From assembly GCA_044359525.1 (NCBI GenBank), contig JBIKLY010000038.1, positions 1-30,064 of the forward strand: a stretch of DNA of 30,064 nt, written 5' to 3'. Position numbers and translations under genes: made by a program. The stretch is from CAJBIL01 sp044359525 (GTDB taxonomy: Bacteria; Pseudomonadota; Gammaproteobacteria; Burkholderiales; Rhodocyclaceae). This document shows positions 22,789-30,064 of this stretch, piece by piece. The notes under the pieces were generated by a model. The model was not told the DNA's origin. It searched no databases and saw nothing but the letters and a program-made list of their open reading frames with translations. Positions within the stretch are counted from its first letter, which is position 1; each line of letters starts with the position of its first letter.

Positions 22789-23466
22789 TCAAGTCTGCTT
22801 GTCCAGCCATTCCTGGCTGACACCAATCGCTTCAATGACCCGCCGCCAGCGTGTTTCAAGTGTTGCGTCTACTTCGCTGGCGCCTATTTCCGCGCGGCAT
22901 CCGCCGGCTTCCAGTCGTCCGTCTTCAATGATCCGCCAGTTGTTGTGTGAAAGTTGTTCGCCAAGATGCGTGCGGATCAGTGCGGCATCGTCCGGGTGAA
23001 CGAAAAGCGCCGGGTGGCCGTGGTGAGGAGAGAGTGCCGCAACCGCCTCGCGGACGACCGGCAGCAGTAGCTCGGGTTTGACGCGCAGGCTCTGGCGCAG
23101 CACCTGGCTGGCGATCTCTATCGATACTGCCAGCAGTTGATCGGCAACCTCCTGATCGATGCCCTGCAGCGATTGCTGAAGATTGTTGAGCAGGGTGTTG
23201 ATCTGTGTGGCTTCAATCCGTGCCTCGGCAATGCCGGCTTCGTACCCTGCTGCATAGCCGGACTCATGCGCTTCCGTGTAGATGCGCTCGACTTCTTCGG
23301 CAGTCGCCAGGGTGACCGGTGGCGGGGCCTCTGTCGTGCTTGCTGCTTCCGGCGTTGCTGCCGGTGGCGTTGGCACGGCCGTGGCTTCGCGTTCGGCTTC
23401 GTCGAACGCGGCAAGCTCCCAGCGCTGGTAGGCCGTCAGTTTTTCTTTGGAAATGAAGCCGGTCAT
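22789..23466 (-). CDS. fliH: Flagellar export ATPase regulator FliH
   Basis: 225 residues, standard. The N terminus (SKEKLTAYQRWELAAFDEAE) is followed by a Pro/Ala/Thr-rich stretch (about 33-55) and a long helix with Gly-spaced repeats SGYAAGYEAGIAEARIEATQ, the typical FliH GxxxG motif. The C-terminal V-ATPase E-like domain has LAVSIEIASQVLRQSLRVKP, RTHLGEQLSHNNWRIIEDGR and AGGCRAEIGASEVDATLETR. It holds FliI and links it to FliN at the C ring. Start and stop are 13 bases from fliG and fliI respectively. Confidence 0.95.
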   Translation of the reverse strand: MTGFISKEKLTAYQRWELAAFDEAEREATAVPTPPAATPEAASTTEAPPPVTLATAEEVERIYTEAHESGYAAGYEAGIAEARIEATQINTLLNNLQQSLQGIDQEVADQLLAVSIEIASQVLRQSLRVKPELLLPVVREAVAALSPHHGHPALFVHPDDAALIRTHLGEQLSHNNWRIIEDGRLEAGGCRAEIGASEVDATLETRWRRVIEAIGVSQEWLDKQT

Positions 23467-23479
23467 GACGGTCTGTTAC

Positions 23480-24478
23480 TCAAACCATCTGTTCGCCGCC
23501 CGCACCACCGAGGACAATCTGACCCTCGTCGGCCAGGCGGCGGACGATCTTGAGGATTTCCTTCTGCTCGCCCTCGACTTCGGACAGGCGCACCGGGCCG
23601 CGCGATTCCAGATCTTCGCGCAACATCTCGGCGGCACGTTGCGACATGTTCTTGAAAATCTTTTCGCGCAGGGGTTCGGTGGCGCCTTTCAGTGCCAGGA
23701 TCAGCGAATCGGACTGGATCTCGCGCAGCAGCAACTGAATGCCGCGATCGTCGATATCGAGGAGGTTCTCGAAGACGAACATTTCGTCGAGAATTTTTTG
23801 TGCGAGTTCGGGATCGTATTCGCGGATCGAGTCCACGACAGAGGTTTCGTTCGCTGTGCCGATGAAGTTGAGAATTTCAGCCACCGTCCGTACGCCACCC
23901 ATTGCCGCTTTTTTGATGTTCGCTGAGCCGGAGAGCAGACGCAGCATCACGTCATTGAGTTCTTTGAGGGCCGAGGGCTGGATGCCCTCCAGTGTGGCGA
24001 TGCGCAATACCACATCGTTGCGCAGGCGTTCGGTGAAGTGATTGAGGATCTCGCTGCCTTGATCGGGCTCAAGGTGCACGAGAATGGTGGCAATGATCTG
24101 CGGATGTTCGTTTTTGATCAGGTCCGCTGCGGTCGGTGCATCCATCCACTTGAGCCCCTCTATACCCGCCGTATCACCACCCTGAAGGATGCGCGAAATG
24201 AGGTTTGAGGCCTTGTCGTCGCCGAGTGCCTTGGTCAGTACCGAGCGGATGTAGGCGTCGGTATCGACGTGGACGGCGGTTGCTTCGCGTGCGGTTGTCT
24301 GGAATTCGGTGAGCACTTCTTCGACGCGTGTGCGTGGCACGGATTTGAGCAAGGCCATGGCGTGACCGAGTTTTTGCACCTCTTTCGGGCCGAGTTGCTT
24401 GAGTACTTCAGCGGCGTGCTCCTCGCCGAGCGAGAGCAGCAGGATAGCGCTCTTTTCAACGCCGTCTTCAGCTGGCAT
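23480..24478 (-). CDS. fliG: Flagellar motor switch protein FliG
   Basis: 332 residues from the ATG at 24478, exactly the family length; it overlaps the end of fliF by 11 bases. The N domain (GVEKSAILLLSLGEEHAAEV) binds FliF, the middle domain has KNEHPQIIATILVHLEPDQG with the EHPQ motif that contacts FliM, and the C domain contains EMFVFENLLDIDDRGIQLLL followed by REIQSDSLILALKGATEPLR with the charged torque helix. The C-terminal EEDLESRGPVRLSEVE-like stretch is also typical. FliG transmits torque from the stator MotC. Confidence 0.98.
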   Translation of the reverse strand: MPAEDGVEKSAILLLSLGEEHAAEVLKQLGPKEVQKLGHAMALLKSVPRTRVEEVLTEFQTTAREATAVHVDTDAYIRSVLTKALGDDKASNLISRILQGGDTAGIEGLKWMDAPTAADLIKNEHPQIIATILVHLEPDQGSEILNHFTERLRNDVVLRIATLEGIQPSALKELNDVMLRLLSGSANIKKAAMGGVRTVAEILNFIGTANETSVVDSIREYDPELAQKILDEMFVFENLLDIDDRGIQLLLREIQSDSLILALKGATEPLREKIFKNMSQRAAEMLREDLESRGPVRLSEVEGEQKEILKIVRRLADEGQIVLGGAGGEQMV

Positions 24479-26186
24479 TGGAACCTGTCCAGTCCTTGAT
24501 GATGTTGGCGACGATCTTCGGATCGTGCTGCGCGATTTCACGCGCCTGTTCTATTTTCTTCTCCAGCGTGGCAGCCGGGGAAGCGCCTTGCTCCTCTTCT
24601 CCGCCGGCGACGATGTCCAGCTGGCTGCCAACGGATTTTTGCGACGGCTTCGGCAGGGAATCAAGCATTGACTTGATCAGCGGGCGTGCGACACCAAGCA
24701 GCAGGTAGGCGATGATGCCGGCGATGGCGCCGTACTTGAGCAGGTCTTTGCCGATCGAGAGGATCTCCGGATCTTTCCAGAGTGGAATCCCCGTATCGTT
24801 TTTATCAACAATGGTAAATGGCGCGTTGGCGACCGAGATCGTGTCGCCCCTATCCTTGCTGAAACCCATTGCTTCCTTGACCAAGTCGTTGATTTGCTTG
24901 AGCTCGACGTCGGATAGCGGCTTGCTCGTTGGCTTGCCGGCTTCCTTGCGGTGATTCACCACAACGGCGGCTGACAGTCGCTTGACGACACCCACCGATT
25001 GCTTGGTGTGACGGATGGTTTTGTCGACCTCGTAGTTGATCGTTGAATCCTTGCGTGTGCTGATCGGTTGGCCGACGCTATTGATTGCCGCCTGCACGCC
25101 GGCCGCGTTGAGCTGGCCCGGCACTGGCGGGCCGGGAGGCGCAGCGGCGCCCCCTGCTCCGGCTACAGCAGGTTGCGTCAGCGGTGCGGTTGCCGGCACC
25201 GGTGGCTGATTGGTCAGCGCTCCCGGAACGCCCTGTGCCGATGGCGTGGCGCTGGCTGTTTCACTGGTTTGCTGGCTACGGATACTGATTTCCGGCGGGG
25301 TGGTGTTGGGGCGGTGCGTTTCGGCGGTCTGTTCGGTCTGCGAGAAATCAACGTCGGCGGCAACCTGTACGCGTGCGTTGCCTGGGCCGACAATCGGCGT
25401 CAGGATGTCTTCAATCCGCCGGATAACGCTGGATTCAATTTCCTGGACGTATTTGATCTGCGTCGGGTCGAGCCCGGCTTCCATCAGCTTGCTTTTCAGC
25501 TGCGAGAGCATGGCGCCGCTTTGATCAAGCAAGGTAACGTTGCCCACCGGAAGTTGCGGTACGCTCGCCGCGACCAGGTTTTGAATGCCGGCGACCTGGG
25601 AGGGTTCCAGCGCACGGCCCGGGTAAAGGTAGAGCAGCACAGAAGCCGATGGCTTCAGTTCTTCGCGGACAAAAACAGTGGGTTTCGGGATGGCCAGATG
25701 CACACGTGCTGTCTGCACTGCGGCGATCGACTGGATGGTGCGCGCCAGCTCGCCCTCCAGGCCGCGTTGATAATTGACCTGTTCGGCGAACTGGCTGATG
25801 CCGAACTTCTGGTTTTCCATCAGCTCGAAGCCGACGGCACCGCCTTTCGGCAAGCCTTGCGAGGCGAGACGCAGGCGAACTTCATGCACTTTGTCGCCAG
25901 GAACGAGGACGGCGCCACCGCTATCGCTGAATCGGTAGGGAATGTTCAATTGTTCCAGCGCGCTGATGATAGCGCCACCATCACGCTCGGAGATGTTGGA
26001 AAAGAGTACTCTGTAGTCAGCGTGCTTGAGCCAGCTACTGCTCGCCACCAGCAAGGCAATGAAGGCGGCGATCGACACCATTGCCACAACCTTTTGCGTG
26101 TTGCTCATTTGCAAAAGTACTTCGCGCAGGCGACCGCTCAGGTTGCCGTCAGCATTGTTCGTGGTGTTGTTTGTTGTCGCCGCCAT
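24468..26186 (-). CDS. fliF: Flagellar MS-ring protein FliF
   Basis: 572 residues, normal for FliF. TM1 lies at about 33-52 (VVAMVSIAAFIALLVASSSW) and TM2 at about 482-502 (KYGAIAGIIAYLLLGVARPL). Between them are the ring-building motifs YRVLFSNISERDGGAIISAL, SQGLPKGGAVGFELMENQKF, FGISQFAEQVNYQRGLEGEL, with an Ala/Pro-rich insertion (about 320-360). The C-terminal DPKIVANIIKDW binds FliG. FliF forms the MS ring, the base for assembly, and houses the export gate. Its start faces flrB divergently. The fliE gene, which normally precedes fliF, is instead at 28956 on the other strand. Confidence 0.98.
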   Translation of the reverse strand: MAATTNNTTNNADGNLSGRLREVLLQMSNTQKVVAMVSIAAFIALLVASSSWLKHADYRVLFSNISERDGGAIISALEQLNIPYRFSDSGGAVLVPGDKVHEVRLRLASQGLPKGGAVGFELMENQKFGISQFAEQVNYQRGLEGELARTIQSIAAVQTARVHLAIPKPTVFVREELKPSASVLLYLYPGRALEPSQVAGIQNLVAASVPQLPVGNVTLLDQSGAMLSQLKSKLMEAGLDPTQIKYVQEIESSVIRRIEDILTPIVGPGNARVQVAADVDFSQTEQTAETHRPNTTPPEISIRSQQTSETASATPSAQGVPGALTNQPPVPATAPLTQPAVAGAGGAAAPPGPPVPGQLNAAGVQAAINSVGQPISTRKDSTINYEVDKTIRHTKQSVGVVKRLSAAVVVNHRKEAGKPTSKPLSDVELKQINDLVKEAMGFSKDRGDTISVANAPFTIVDKNDTGIPLWKDPEILSIGKDLLKYGAIAGIIAYLLLGVARPLIKSMLDSLPKPSQKSVGSQLDIVAGGEEEQGASPAATLEKKIEQAREIAQHDPKIVANIIKDWTGSNAS

Positions 26187-26270
26187 GCCTGCGCTAAAGT
26201 GAGAACCCTGAGATTAATCAAGCAAAAAGCGAAAACTGCTCAGAAATATTTTACTATTGTAGCTGCTAAT

Positions 26271-26286
26271 TGCACGGGATTTTCCA
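26271..26286 (-). promoter_or_regulatory. Weak sigma-54-like candidate upstream of fliF
   Basis: On the minus strand TGGAAAATCCCGTGCA (26286-26271) keeps GG and GC 10 bases apart and the TGC A of the -12 box, but CAC of the -24 box is replaced by AAA. The expected start is near 26260, leaving a leader of about 74 bases before fliF. It lies in the 104-base divergent gap and runs into the flrB start. This is the best match there but well below the other four sites. Confidence 0.35.
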
Positions 26287-26290
26287 TCGA

Positions 26291-27463
26291 ATGAGTGAAG
26301 CGGCGCAAATACCGGCCCCTGACGTAAAAGCGCAGGAACTGCAGCGCGCCTTTGATGTTTTCAATCAGGTTTCGCTTGAGCTGACGCAGGCCTACGAAGG
26401 CCTGCAAGGCCGTGTCGAGTCCCTGACGGCCGAACTGGCGGTGGCCAATGGTGAATTGTTGCGCCAGTATCAGGAAAAAGAAGCGCTTTCCGAACGTCTC
26501 TCCCTGCTGCTCAATGCCTTACCGGCAGGCGTCGTTGTTCTCGACAGTACGGCCAAGGTCAGCGAAGCCAATCCCGCAGCGCGCGCAATGCTCGGTGAAA
26601 CGATGATTGGCTGTGACTGGCCAATCCTGGCGGATTCGCAACTGGTCGCGACAGATGCGCCGGAGGAGTGGCAGCTCGGCACCCGTCGTGTCTCGATTGC
26701 CGAAAGTCCGCTTGATTCGGCCGGGGGACGCATCCTGCTGATTCACGACGTGACTGCAGCGCACAGTCTCAAAGCGGACCTGGAGCGCAATCAGCGACTT
26801 GCTGCGATGGGCGAGATGGCGGCCTCGCTGGCCCATCAGTTGCGGACGCCGTTGGCAACAGCCCTGCTTTACAGCGCCAATCTGGCACAGCCCGAGCTTT
26901 CAGATGCGGCACGTGCGCGCTTTGCCGGCAAGGCGACTGAGCAATTGAAGCGTCTCGAACGCTTGATTCAGGATGTGCTGCTTTTTGCGCGAGGAGAGAG
27001 TATCGGGCGCGATACCATTGATGCTGCCTTGCTGATTTCGGAAGCGGCGCAGACGCTCGATCCGCTGTGCCTGGAAAAAGGCGTCAGACTGCGTATCATG
27101 GCGGATGTCGGTGGAATTGTACTGATGGGCAGCCGCAAGGCATTGGGCGGCGCGCTGCTTAATTTGCTGGAGAACGCGCTGCAGGCCTGCGATGCCGGCG
27201 GTGAGGTGGTGCTGAGTGCGGTCATGACGGGAAGACGGCTGCGGATTGGTGTGCGCGACACCGGGCCGGGCATCGCGCCGGAAGCGCAAGCGCGGATCTT
27301 CGAGCCCTTCTTCACGACGCGCGGGCAGGGCACCGGGCTCGGGTTGGCCATCGCGCTGGGGGTTGCACGCGCCCATGGCGGTACCATCGAAGTTGGTTCG
27401 ACGCCGGGCGAAGGCTCTGAATTTCTCATGCTGCTGCCCGCCGGGCCGGCTCTCGAACAATAA
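26291..27463 (+). CDS. flrB: Flagellar two-component sensor histidine kinase FlrB/FleS
   Basis: 390 residues from the ATG at 26291; a TTG 21 bases upstream is also in frame but less likely. There is no obvious membrane segment, so the kinase is probably cytoplasmic, as expected for FlrB/FleS. An N-terminal coiled-coil helix (about 10-70) leads to a PAS-like domain (LLNALPAGVVVLDSTAKVSE, then ANPAARAMLGETMIGCDWP). The phosphoacceptor box ASLAHQLRTPLATALLYSAN has His182. The HATPase domain has NLLENALQACDAGG, VRDTGPGIAPEAQARIFEPF and GTGLGLAIALGVARAHGGTI. It would phosphorylate FlrC, 13 bases downstream. No strong ribosome site is seen. Confidence 0.92.
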   Translation: MSEAAQIPAPDVKAQELQRAFDVFNQVSLELTQAYEGLQGRVESLTAELAVANGELLRQYQEKEALSERLSLLLNALPAGVVVLDSTAKVSEANPAARAMLGETMIGCDWPILADSQLVATDAPEEWQLGTRRVSIAESPLDSAGGRILLIHDVTAAHSLKADLERNQRLAAMGEMAASLAHQLRTPLATALLYSANLAQPELSDAARARFAGKATEQLKRLERLIQDVLLFARGESIGRDTIDAALLISEAAQTLDPLCLEKGVRLRIMADVGGIVLMGSRKALGGALLNLLENALQACDAGGEVVLSAVMTGRRLRIGVRDTGPGIAPEAQARIFEPFFTTRGQGTGLGLAIALGVARAHGGTIEVGSTPGEGSEFLMLLPAGPALEQ

Positions 27464-27476
27464 CAGGAAGAAAACA

Positions 27477-28841
27477 GTGGCTCAGGGATTGCCAATACTG
27501 GTTGTCGAAGATGACCTGAATTTGCGTGAAGCAGTTTGCGATACGCTGGAGCTTGCCGGGCAGTCCGTTATTTCGGCAGACGGCGGTGCGCAGGCGCTCG
27601 CGCTTCTTGAAGCGCAGTCAGTTGCACTGGTGGTAAGCGATGTGCGCATGATGCCGATGGATGGCATCACCTTGCTCAAGGAAATCCGCAGTCGCTTTCC
27701 CCATCTGCCGGTCGTCTTGATGACGGCTTTTGCCGACGTCGATCGCGCCGTGGAAGCGATGCGCTCAGGGGCTTGCGACTTCCTGCTCAAGCCTTTCGAA
27801 CCCAAGGCGTTACTTGAGCACGTGGCACGCTACCGCTTGCCGGAATCAGTCGATGACGACCGCGTGGTGGCTAACGATCAGGCCAGTCGCAACCTCTTCG
27901 CACTGGCCGCGCGCGTCGCACAGACCGATGCCACGGTTCTGCTGACCGGTGAGAGCGGGGTCGGCAAGGAGGTCGTGGCGCACTACATCCACAATCATTC
28001 AGCCCGGCGCAAGGGGCCTTTTGTAGCCATCAACTGCGCCGCTATTCCCGACAGCCTGCTCGAAGCAACACTCTTTGGTTACGAAAAAGGCGCGTTTACC
28101 GGCGCGCTGCAGGCGCAGGCCGGCAAGTTCGAGCAGGCGCAGGCTGGCACATTGCTGCTTGACGAAGTCACCGAAATGCCGCTTGGCCTGCAGGCCAAGC
28201 TCCTGCGTGTGCTACAGGAACGCGAGGTGGAGCGGGTGGGCGGCAAGAAGCCCGTCTCGCTCGACATCCGCGTGGTGGCGACTTCCAACAGGGACATGGC
28301 CGAAGCTGTGGCCAAAGGCGTCTTCCGCGAGGATCTTTTCTATCGGCTGAATGTTTTTCCTTTGCTGATTCCCGCGCTTCGTCAGCGACCGGACGACATT
28401 GCGCCGCTTGCACGGCATTTTCTGGCCGAACACGGTGGCCGTTCCGGGCGTCCCGGCCTGCGTCTGGCGCCTTCGGCCGAGGCTGCGCTACGTGGACATG
28501 CCTGGCCCGGCAATGTGCGCGAGCTGGAGAACGTAATGCAACGGGCGGTCATCCTGGCGCCTTCTGACCTCGTTGAGGCGGACGCCTTGCATATTCCCGT
28601 GTCAACGGTGAGTGGCCATCTTCTCCGGGCAGTCGACGAATCCAGCTTGCCCGTTACCGCGTTGCAGCCGGAAGAAGCAAAGACCGATAACATGAGAGAC
28701 TTGGAGCGCGAGCACATCCTCGAGACGCTGGCGTCGATGGGCGGGTCAAGAAAATTGACCGGCGAGCGACTGGGAATGTCTGAACGAACCCTGCGCCATA
28801 AACTCAAACAGTACCGGGAAGCAGGTTTGTTTAACGACTAG
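27477..28841 (+). CDS. flrC: Flagellar sigma-54-dependent response regulator FlrC/FleR
   Basis: 454 residues from a GTG at 27477 with AGGAAG 6 bases before it; the open frame continues upstream through flrB but that part is not homologous. Receiver domain: LPILVVEDDLNLREAV, phosphoacceptor Asp55 in VVSDVRMMPMDG, Lys in DFLLKPFEPK. The sigma-54 AAA+ domain has Walker A GESGVGKE (158-165), the sigma-54 loop GAFTGA (205-210), Walker B LLLDEVTEM (about 226-234), and LRQRPDDIAPLARHFLAEHG. The C-terminal Fis-type HTH is LTGERLGMSERTLRHKLKQY. It activates sigma-54 promoters, of which several strong candidates lie in this window. Confidence 0.95.
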   Translation: MAQGLPILVVEDDLNLREAVCDTLELAGQSVISADGGAQALALLEAQSVALVVSDVRMMPMDGITLLKEIRSRFPHLPVVLMTAFADVDRAVEAMRSGACDFLLKPFEPKALLEHVARYRLPESVDDDRVVANDQASRNLFALAARVAQTDATVLLTGESGVGKEVVAHYIHNHSARRKGPFVAINCAAIPDSLLEATLFGYEKGAFTGALQAQAGKFEQAQAGTLLLDEVTEMPLGLQAKLLRVLQEREVERVGGKKPVSLDIRVVATSNRDMAEAVAKGVFREDLFYRLNVFPLLIPALRQRPDDIAPLARHFLAEHGGRSGRPGLRLAPSAEAALRGHAWPGNVRELENVMQRAVILAPSDLVEADALHIPVSTVSGHLLRAVDESSLPVTALQPEEAKTDNMRDLEREHILETLASMGGSRKLTGERLGMSERTLRHKLKQYREAGLFND

Positions 28842-28861
28842 TGCCAGCAGTTGGGTCTGTG

Positions 28862-28892
28862 GTACTAGTGCCGGTCTTTGTTTCGGCGGTAC
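28862..28892. promoter_or_regulatory. Imperfect dyad upstream of the fliE promoter, candidate activator site
   Basis: GTAC (28862-28865) with GCCG (28870-28873) mirrors CGGC (28884-28887) with GTAC (28889-28892). The 9-base direct repeat ACTAGTGCC also occurs twice, at 28837-28845 (across the flrC stop) and 28864-28872. It lies 16-46 bases upstream of the fliE sigma-54 box. It does not resemble the flgB palindrome. The function is a guess. Confidence 0.3.
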
Positions 28893-28907
28893 TGGCAGGA
28901 TAAAATC

Positions 28908-28923
28908 TGGCGCGTTTATTGCG
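28908..28923 (+). promoter_or_regulatory. Sigma-54 promoter of fliE
   Basis: TGGCGCGTTTATTGCG keeps TGGCGC, five bases, TTGC; GG (28909-28910) and GC (28921-28922) are 10 bases apart. The predicted start is near 28934, 22 bases upstream of the fliE ATG with the AGGAGA site between. It makes fliE a probable FlrC target despite its separation from fliF. Confidence 0.82.
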
Positions 28924-28955
28924 TTGGGTAAAGCATCAAGCGTTAGGAGAAGGCG

Positions 28956-29279
28956 ATGGACAGCAAAGGTATCGATCAGATGTTGAGCGTGTTGCGTGCT
29001 ACCTCAGCGCAGGCGGGAAGCCGTACAGCCGAGGCGCAGAGTGTCGCAGCGGGTGGTGCCGACTTCGCGCAGATCCTGCAGAATTCAATTGCACAGGTCA
29101 ATCAGACACAGCAGCAGGCGGAGGGGATGGCGGCAAATTTTGCCGCCGGCGACGGCAACGCCAATCTGCACGAAGTCATGATTGCCCTGCAGAAAGCCAA
29201 TGTGTCCTTCCAGGAAATGGTTCAGGTACGGAACAAGCTGGTTTCGGCTTATCACGATGTGATGAACATGCAGGTCTGA
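28956..29279 (+). CDS. fliE: Flagellar hook-basal body complex protein FliE
   Basis: 107 residues, the standard length, with an AGGAGA site before the ATG. The C-terminal half carries the FliE signature: FAAGDGNANLHEVMIALQKA, then NVSFQEMVQVRNKLVSAYHD and VMNMQV. The N-terminal part (IDQMLSVLRATSAQAGSRTA) is less conserved. FliE joins the MS ring and the proximal rod and is the first exported axial protein. Here it follows flrBC but stands alone, with a sigma-54 promoter before it and a strong hairpin after it; the usual partner fliF is 2.8 kb away on the other strand. Confidence 0.97.
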   Translation: MDSKGIDQMLSVLRATSAQAGSRTAEAQSVAAGGADFAQILQNSIAQVNQTQQQAEGMAANFAAGDGNANLHEVMIALQKANVSFQEMVQVRNKLVSAYHDVMNMQV

Positions 29280-29301
29280 CGCTGGCTCTGGTGCTGGCGA
29301 A

Positions 29302-29350
29302 CCTTGCAAACGATAACGGCGCCCTGAAGGCGCCGTTATCGTTTGCAAGG
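29302..29350. terminator. 22-bp perfect hairpin, probable bidirectional terminator between fliE and ycgR
   Basis: 29302-29323 and 29329-29350 are exact reverse complements with a 5-base loop. The inner six pairs (GGCGCC) are GC-only and the outer part has AACGATAA/TTATCGTT, so each strand gives a GC-rich stem followed by a moderately T-rich stretch. The convergent position (fliE ends 29279, ycgR ends 29356) supports a shared terminator. There is no long pure T-run, so efficiency is uncertain. Confidence 0.7.
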
Positions 29351-29355
29351 GTCGC

Positions 29356-30064
29356 TCAGGTCATGCCGCTTAGCCGGGCCTTGCGTTCGCGTTCGATGTG
29401 GGTGATGTAGCGCTGAATCAGCGTCAATCGGGAGCCTTGTAAGTCAACAAACTCGCACCCGACTCGAATATGGTGCGAGCCGTTTCTGGCGGTGACATCG
29501 AATGCGTTGCGTACACGCAGTGTGGTGACCAGCAGGCCTTCTTCGGGTAGAGAAATCCGGCAGTCCTTGAATGTCATTTCAGTTGCGTAGAGGCCGGATT
29601 GTTCCGGGTGAACCATCAGTCCGACGCCACCGCCGCTGATGTCAAGCAATGGTGCTTCGACAACCTGCGCCGAGCCGTCTTCTCGTTTCATCGGAATGAT
29701 GCATTTGATCGGGCTGGCGATGGGTGTGGACAGGCGAAAATATTCACGGCGTTGCAGGCGTAGCAGTGTTTCGGGCAAAACACCACGGAATGCCGGCCGA
29801 CCATCGTGAGTCGTTGCCGACAGCTTGCTCAGGCTGAACTGGATTTTGACTTTGTCAATCTGTGTCGTGAATATCAGTTTCTCAGCCAGCAGGGCCTTGC
29901 TGTTCATTTCATGGTCACTGCCAAGATCAAGAATGAAACCGCTATTGTCCGGGCTGAGTGCGAGCAGCGAGGTGAGCAGGAAAGATTTCCCCTGGTCGAA
30001 ATATACGGTAAGCATCGCGCCCCGCTGGATCAGTGCACGGATGATGGAAAGGATTTCCGTTTTT
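29356..30064 (-). CDS. ycgR: YcgR-like c-di-GMP-binding flagellar brake protein (5' end cut by the window edge)
   Basis: At least 235 residues; the reading frame continues past a Met at 30015 to the window end as ILSIIRALIQRGAMLTVYFD, which matches a YcgR N-terminal domain, so the true start lies outside. The N-terminal YcgR domain (through KLSATTHDGRPAFRGVLPE) is followed by a PilZ domain with both c-di-GMP motifs: the RxxxR box in LQRREYFRLSTP and the DxSxxG box in LLDISGGGVGL. Such proteins slow or bias the flagellar motor when c-di-GMP is high, a route from swimming to attachment. Symbol assigned from domain architecture and context. Confidence 0.88.
   Translation of the reverse strand, partial: KTEILSIIRALIQRGAMLTVYFDQGKSFLLTSLLALSPDNSGFILDLGSDHEMNSKALLAEKLIFTTQIDKVKIQFSLSKLSATTHDGRPAFRGVLPETLLRLQRREYFRLSTPIASPIKCIIPMKREDGSAQVVEAPLLDISGGGVGLMVHPEQSGLYATEMTFKDCRISLPEEGLLVTTLRVRNAFDVTARNGSHHIRVGCEFVDLQGSRLTLIQRYITHIERERKARLSGMT

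Noticed and set aside
25068..26294. A 408-codon plus-strand open frame opposite fliF
   Set aside because: It is antisense to a fully conserved fliF and is rich in Arg, Cys and Gly as expected of a GC-driven shadow frame; no ribosome site or family motif.
27246..27476. An N-terminal extension of FlrC into flrB (77 codons)
   Set aside because: Its translation is out of frame with flrB and unlike any receiver domain; a GTG with AGGAAG at 27477 starts exactly at the receiver.

Overview
The window is almost entirely a flagellar biogenesis locus of a Gram-negative, polarly flagellated bacterium. The gene set (MotC/MotD-type stator after fliA, P- and L-ring genes, bifunctional FlgJ, FlgN/FlgM/FlgA, an FlrB/FlrC two-component pair, sigma-54 and sigma-28 promoters, a YcgR brake), the moderately high GC and the protein style suggest a betaproteobacterium, most likely in or near the Rhodocyclales (Dechloromonas/Azonexus-like). 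The taxon is inferred from general resemblance, not from a search. I see no mobile element, CRISPR array, tRNA or rRNA.

Layout: (1) 1-1727, plus strand: the 3' end of fliA, then motC and motD. (2) 1728-3500, minus strand: flgA-flgM-flgN, with a sigma-28-like promoter in front of flgM. (3) 3706-10866, plus strand: flgBCDEFGHIJ, led by a near-consensus sigma-54 promoter and a perfect palindrome; flgJ has its own sigma-54-like promoter. (4) 11079-15149, plus strand: flgK-flgL and a coupled small lipoprotein gene, led by a sigma-28-like promoter. (5) 26186 down to 15171, minus strand: fliF-G-H-I-J-K-L-M-N-O-P-Q-R (MS ring, switch, export ATPase, hook-length control, export gate); a near-consensus sigma-54 promoter lies in front of fliK. 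It converges with block 4 at about 15150-15170. (6) 26291-29279, plus strand: flrB, flrC and fliE, diverging from fliF; fliE has its own sigma-54 promoter. (7) The right edge holds a convergent, truncated ycgR-like c-di-GMP effector gene behind a 22-bp perfect hairpin.

The parts form a readable transcription hierarchy. FlrB/FlrC would drive sigma-54 promoters for the basal body, hook and export genes. FlgM, exported after hook completion, would release FliA (sigma-28) for flgM itself and the hook-filament junction genes flgKL.

The least expected non-coding content is three long inverted-repeat elements (about 1760-1928, 10862-11018 and 21225-21335). Each is built from short purine-rich heptamer units (CACGAAA, CACCAAG and CGCAGAG respectively) and each lies just downstream of a flagellar stop codon. 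They share architecture but not sequence. Another unusual point is a sigma-54-like promoter placed so close to flgJ that its transcript would be leaderless. No gap without a gene exceeds 300 bases.
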